From assembly GCA_016191555.1 (NCBI GenBank), contig JACPVX010000077.1, positions 1 to 44,709 of the forward strand: DNA of 44,709 nucleotides, read 5' to 3'. The position numbers and the translations under genes are program-made. Below the pieces are notes generated by a model. That model was not told where the DNA came from. It did not search any database and saw nothing but the letters and a program-made list of their open reading frames with translations. Source of the stretch: Bacteroidota bacterium. GTDB taxonomy: Bacteria; Bacteroidota; Bacteroidia; Cytophagales; Cyclobacteriaceae. This document shows, piece by piece, positions 42,463 through 44,709 of this stretch (positions are counted from its first letter, which is position 1; each line of letters starts with the position of its first letter).

Positions 42463-43833
42463 CTAACCCATCATGGCACGAAGAATATCGTGCTGAGTAA
42501 TAATGTGCGGACGCTCTTGTTCATCTCGAACGAGCAATGCTTTGTTAGTTCTATTCAGTAAGGAAGAAAGTACATCCAATGTGCTATCCAAAGCCACCAC
42601 TTGCATTGGTTTATCCATGATCTCAGCCACTGCTTTATCTTTTACCGATGGATCGGAAATGATTTTTTCCACCACACTAGCCGTGGTGATACTACCTACA
42701 AACTCCTTCCCTTCCACTACCGGCATCTGATCTACGCCTTCACGATTCATAATCTGAATAGCTTCACCGATCGTAGAATTTTTCGTAACGGTGAACAAGC
42801 TGTCTTTTCCTTTTCGACCATCAATAATCTGACGGGCTGTTCCATAGGTGCGCTCCTCCAAAAAGCCATGGTCCTTCATCCACATATCATTATAGACTTT
42901 TCCTAAATAGCGAGTGCCATGATCGGGCAACAATACCACCATGAGGTCATCTTTCTTCAAATTTTCGCGTGCATACTCGAGCGCACCGTGTAAAGCCGAG
43001 CCGCAGCTCCATCCACCAAAAATGCCTTCTTCGCGCGAAAGCCTACGCGCCATGATGGCACCATCTTTATCGGTTACTTTGATAAACTGATCGATTACAT
43101 CAAAGTCAACGTTTTTAGGAAGAATGTCTTCACCAAATCCTTCGGTGAGATATGGATAAATTTCGTTTCGGTCAAAAATGCCAGTCTCTTTGTATTTTTT
43201 AAAAACAGAACCATAGGTATCGATACCAATCGCTTTGATGTGCGGGTTTTGTTCCTTCAAATATTTCGAAGTGCCGCACATTGATCCACCCGTTCCTACC
43301 GTAGCAACGTAGTGGGTAATCTTCCCTCCCGTCTGGCGCCAAATTTCGGGTCCGGTACTTTCGTAATGCGCTTTGGCATTCGAAGGATTGTCGTACTGAT
43401 TCGGATAAATCGAGTTAGGAATTTCTTTATTCAACTTGCGCGCAACAGAATAGTAACTGCGTGGGTCTTCCGGCTCCACGTTGGTAGGACACACAATTAC
43501 CTCTGCACCTACTGCTCTTAAAATGTTAATCTTCTCTTGTGATTGCTTATCCGCCATCGTAAAAATACACTTATAGCCTTTCGCTACGGCTGTGAGTGCA
43601 AGCCCCATTCCGGTATTGCCAGATGTTCCTTCAATGATCGTTCCGCCCGGTTTTAGAAGCCCTGCTTTCTCCGCATCTTCGATCATCTTCAACGCCATCC
43701 GGTCTTTGGTAGAGTTGCCGGGGTTGAAATATTCTACTTTGGCCACAATGTTGCCCGGAATCCCTTTGTTCAATTTATTCAAGCGAACGATGGGCGTATT
43801 GCCAATGGTTTCGATAATAGAGTTGTAGATCAT
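42463..43833 (-). CDS. cbs: Cystathionine beta-synthase with C-terminal CBS pair, 456 aa
   Basis: A PLP-dependent CysK-like catalytic domain (about 1-320) has the lysine that holds PLP in NSTKDRM (Lys43), the SGNTG loop and TVGTGGSMCGT. Two CBS domains follow (about 335-456, TVTKNSTIGEAIQIMNREGV, then MQVVALDSTLDVLSSLLNR). The enzyme condenses serine and homocysteine to cystathionine. The gene is divergent from the cystathionine lyase/synthase gene, so the two make a reverse transsulfuration route from methionine to cysteine. The linked CBS pair may regulate activity, since it can bind adenosyl ligands in relatives. Confidence 0.92.
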   Translation of the reverse strand: MIYNSIIETIGNTPIVRLNKLNKGIPGNIVAKVEYFNPGNSTKDRMALKMIEDAEKAGLLKPGGTIIEGTSGNTGMGLALTAVAKGYKCIFTMADKQSQEKINILRAVGAEVIVCPTNVEPEDPRSYYSVARKLNKEIPNSIYPNQYDNPSNAKAHYESTGPEIWRQTGGKITHYVATVGTGGSMCGTSKYLKEQNPHIKAIGIDTYGSVFKKYKETGIFDRNEIYPYLTEGFGEDILPKNVDFDVIDQFIKVTDKDGAIMARRLSREEGIFGGWSCGSALHGALEYARENLKKDDLMVVLLPDHGTRYLGKVYNDMWMKDHGFLEERTYGTARQIIDGRKGKDSLFTVTKNSTIGEAIQIMNREGVDQMPVVEGKEFVGSITTASVVEKIISDPSVKDKAVAEIMDKPMQVVALDSTLDVLSSLLNRTNKALLVRDEQERPHIITQHDILRAMMG

Positions 43834-43967
43834 AGTGTGAGAATGTCTGCAAAAGTACGGATTCGCCCTTAAATGCGATGCCGCGTTAAGGGTAAATAAA
43901 AACGGCCCAATGACCGCAAAATCTAATTCGGGATACTAACTTAGTGAACAAAGGAAATACGTTTAAA
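43834..43967. promoter_or_regulatory. Divergent intergenic region of the cystathionine genes
   Basis: This 134-base gap must promote both genes. On the - strand a TACTTTTG (complement of 43850-43857) matches the TAnnTTTG -7 consensus of Bacteroidota, but no TTTG lies at the expected distance upstream. No operator or SAM-type riboswitch was recognised. Confidence 0.35.
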
Positions 43968-44709
43968 ATGAATTCTTCTTATAAAAAAGGAACCGAAGCA
44001 GTTTGGGCCGGAGAAGGTGATGCCAATACGCAAGGGGCTGTTACTACCCCAATCGTCAATGCAGTTACATTTTCATACCACGATTTGGATGAGTGGCATG
44101 AGGTTGCCATGGGAAATCAATCCGGTTACATCTATAGCCGCAACACCAATCCTACGGTGGCTGCGTTGGAAGAAAAAATACGAGTACTGGAAGGAGCAGA
44201 AGCCGCTACTTCGTTTTCGACAGGAATGGCTGCGATCAGCAATAGCTTATTTACATTTCTAACTTCCGGAAAACGTGTAGTGTCGCTAAAAGATACCTAT
44301 GGCGGCACGAGTAAAATTTTTCTTGACTTCCTTCCAAATTATGGTGTTCATGTACAGCTCTGCGATACCACCGATCACGAAGCCATCGAAGCCGAAGTAG
44401 CCAAAGGATGCGATGTATTGTATTTAGAAACTCCTACTAACCCCACTTTAAAAATTGTCAACATCAAAAGATTAGCTGCTGCTGCTAAAAAAGCAGGAGC
44501 AATTACAATTGTAGATAATACGTTCGCCACACCCATTAATCAGAATCCGCTTGAACTTGGCGCAGATTTAGTAGTTCATAGCGCGACCAAATTTCTGTGC
44601 GGTCACTCCGATGCAATGGGTGGACTGGTAGCAGGAAAGGCAGAGCTCGTAAAAAAGATTTTCAACTTTCGCGAAATCAATGGAGCCAGTCTGCAAGCCT
44701 ACCCTGCCT
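43968..44709 (+). CDS. Cystathionine gamma-lyase/synthase (Cys/Met metabolism PLP enzyme), 5' part, 247+ codons
   Basis: The reading frame is open to the window edge, so the gene is incomplete at its 3' end. Features of the Cys/Met PLP family are visible: TPIVNAVTFSYHDLDEW near the start, YIYSRNTNPTV, FSTGMAAIS, and HSATKFLCGHSDAMGG, where the Lys holds PLP. The family includes gamma-lyase (cystathionine to cysteine), gamma-synthase and related lyases, which cannot be told apart by this part alone. The divergent CBS gene favours gamma-lyase. Confidence 0.85.
   Translation, partial: MNSSYKKGTEAVWAGEGDANTQGAVTTPIVNAVTFSYHDLDEWHEVAMGNQSGYIYSRNTNPTVAALEEKIRVLEGAEAATSFSTGMAAISNSLFTFLTSGKRVVSLKDTYGGTSKIFLDFLPNYGVHVQLCDTTDHEAIEAEVAKGCDVLYLETPTNPTLKIVNIKRLAAAAKKAGAITIVDNTFATPINQNPLELGADLVVHSATKFLCGHSDAMGGLVAGKAELVKKIFNFREINGASLQAYPA

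Noticed and set aside
43850..43857. Firm promoter call for cbs from the TACTTTTG element
   Set aside because: The -7 element matches, but no -33 TTTG lies at a suitable distance, so it is reported only as a weak regulatory region.

Overview
The window looks like a chromosome segment of a Bacteroidota bacterium, most likely a Cytophagales-type gliding or environmental member. This rests on protein families, not on a marker gene. It carries SPOR-plus-OmpA envelope proteins, a giant alpha-2-macroglobulin lipoprotein, a 7TM sensor kinase of the DISM type, a membrane LytTR protein, and small secreted proteins with signal peptides ending in FxQ/SxAQ. Shine-Dalgarno sequences are generally weak. No rRNA, tRNA, CRISPR array, integrase or transposase gene was seen.

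Region 1 (1-8783) is an array of about twelve mostly unrelated small genes, all on the + strand. They are separated by structured spacers. Many spacers begin with a GCCAGCC-type box a few bases after the stop codon, and many end with an AAC(G/A)TT...GGCAA-type box. The spacers share two families of internal repeat, one with a perfect 50-bp direct repeat and one with a perfect 35-bp direct repeat. The layout resembles an integron gene-cassette array (gene plus attC-like 3' site), but no integrase is present. Two of the genes are broken: one by a frameshift (2081-2606), one by an in-frame stop (2773-3411). Recognisable products are a TlpA-like thiol reductase, an NTF2-like protein, a pyridoxamine-phosphate-oxidase-like protein and a lipoprotein with an ExbD-like C-terminal half.

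Region 2 (8865-19433) is almost entirely on the - strand. It holds a two-TM protein, a copper export pair (CopA P-type ATPase and a CopZ-like chaperone), a block of small membrane proteins and lipoproteins, a 53-codon microgene, and a 7TM-DISM histidine kinase. Region 3 (19536-24483, + strand) has a YgiD-type extradiol dioxygenase, a secreted protein, and a LytTR regulator / outer-membrane protein / serine hydrolase group. That last group is bracketed by two clusters of long palindromic repeats (21264-21691 and 24543-24938). Two copies of a structured-RNA-like element lie at 10071-10146 and, inverted, at 20446-20577.

Region 4 (25060-42454) is an envelope locus. It has an alpha-2-macroglobulin and a PbpC-type bifunctional penicillin-binding protein, a pair known as neighbours in enterobacteria. 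Here they are separated by three paralogous signal-peptide/barrel proteins, a membrane dipeptidase and a DUF3089 hydrolase. A short decayed copy of the dipeptidase 5' end survives at 31892-32000. PbpC is followed by two SPOR-OmpA paralogues flanking a DUF1003 protein. Region 5 (42463-44709) carries divergent cystathionine beta-synthase and cystathionine gamma-lyase/synthase genes, together a reverse transsulfuration route to cysteine. The last gene runs off the window.
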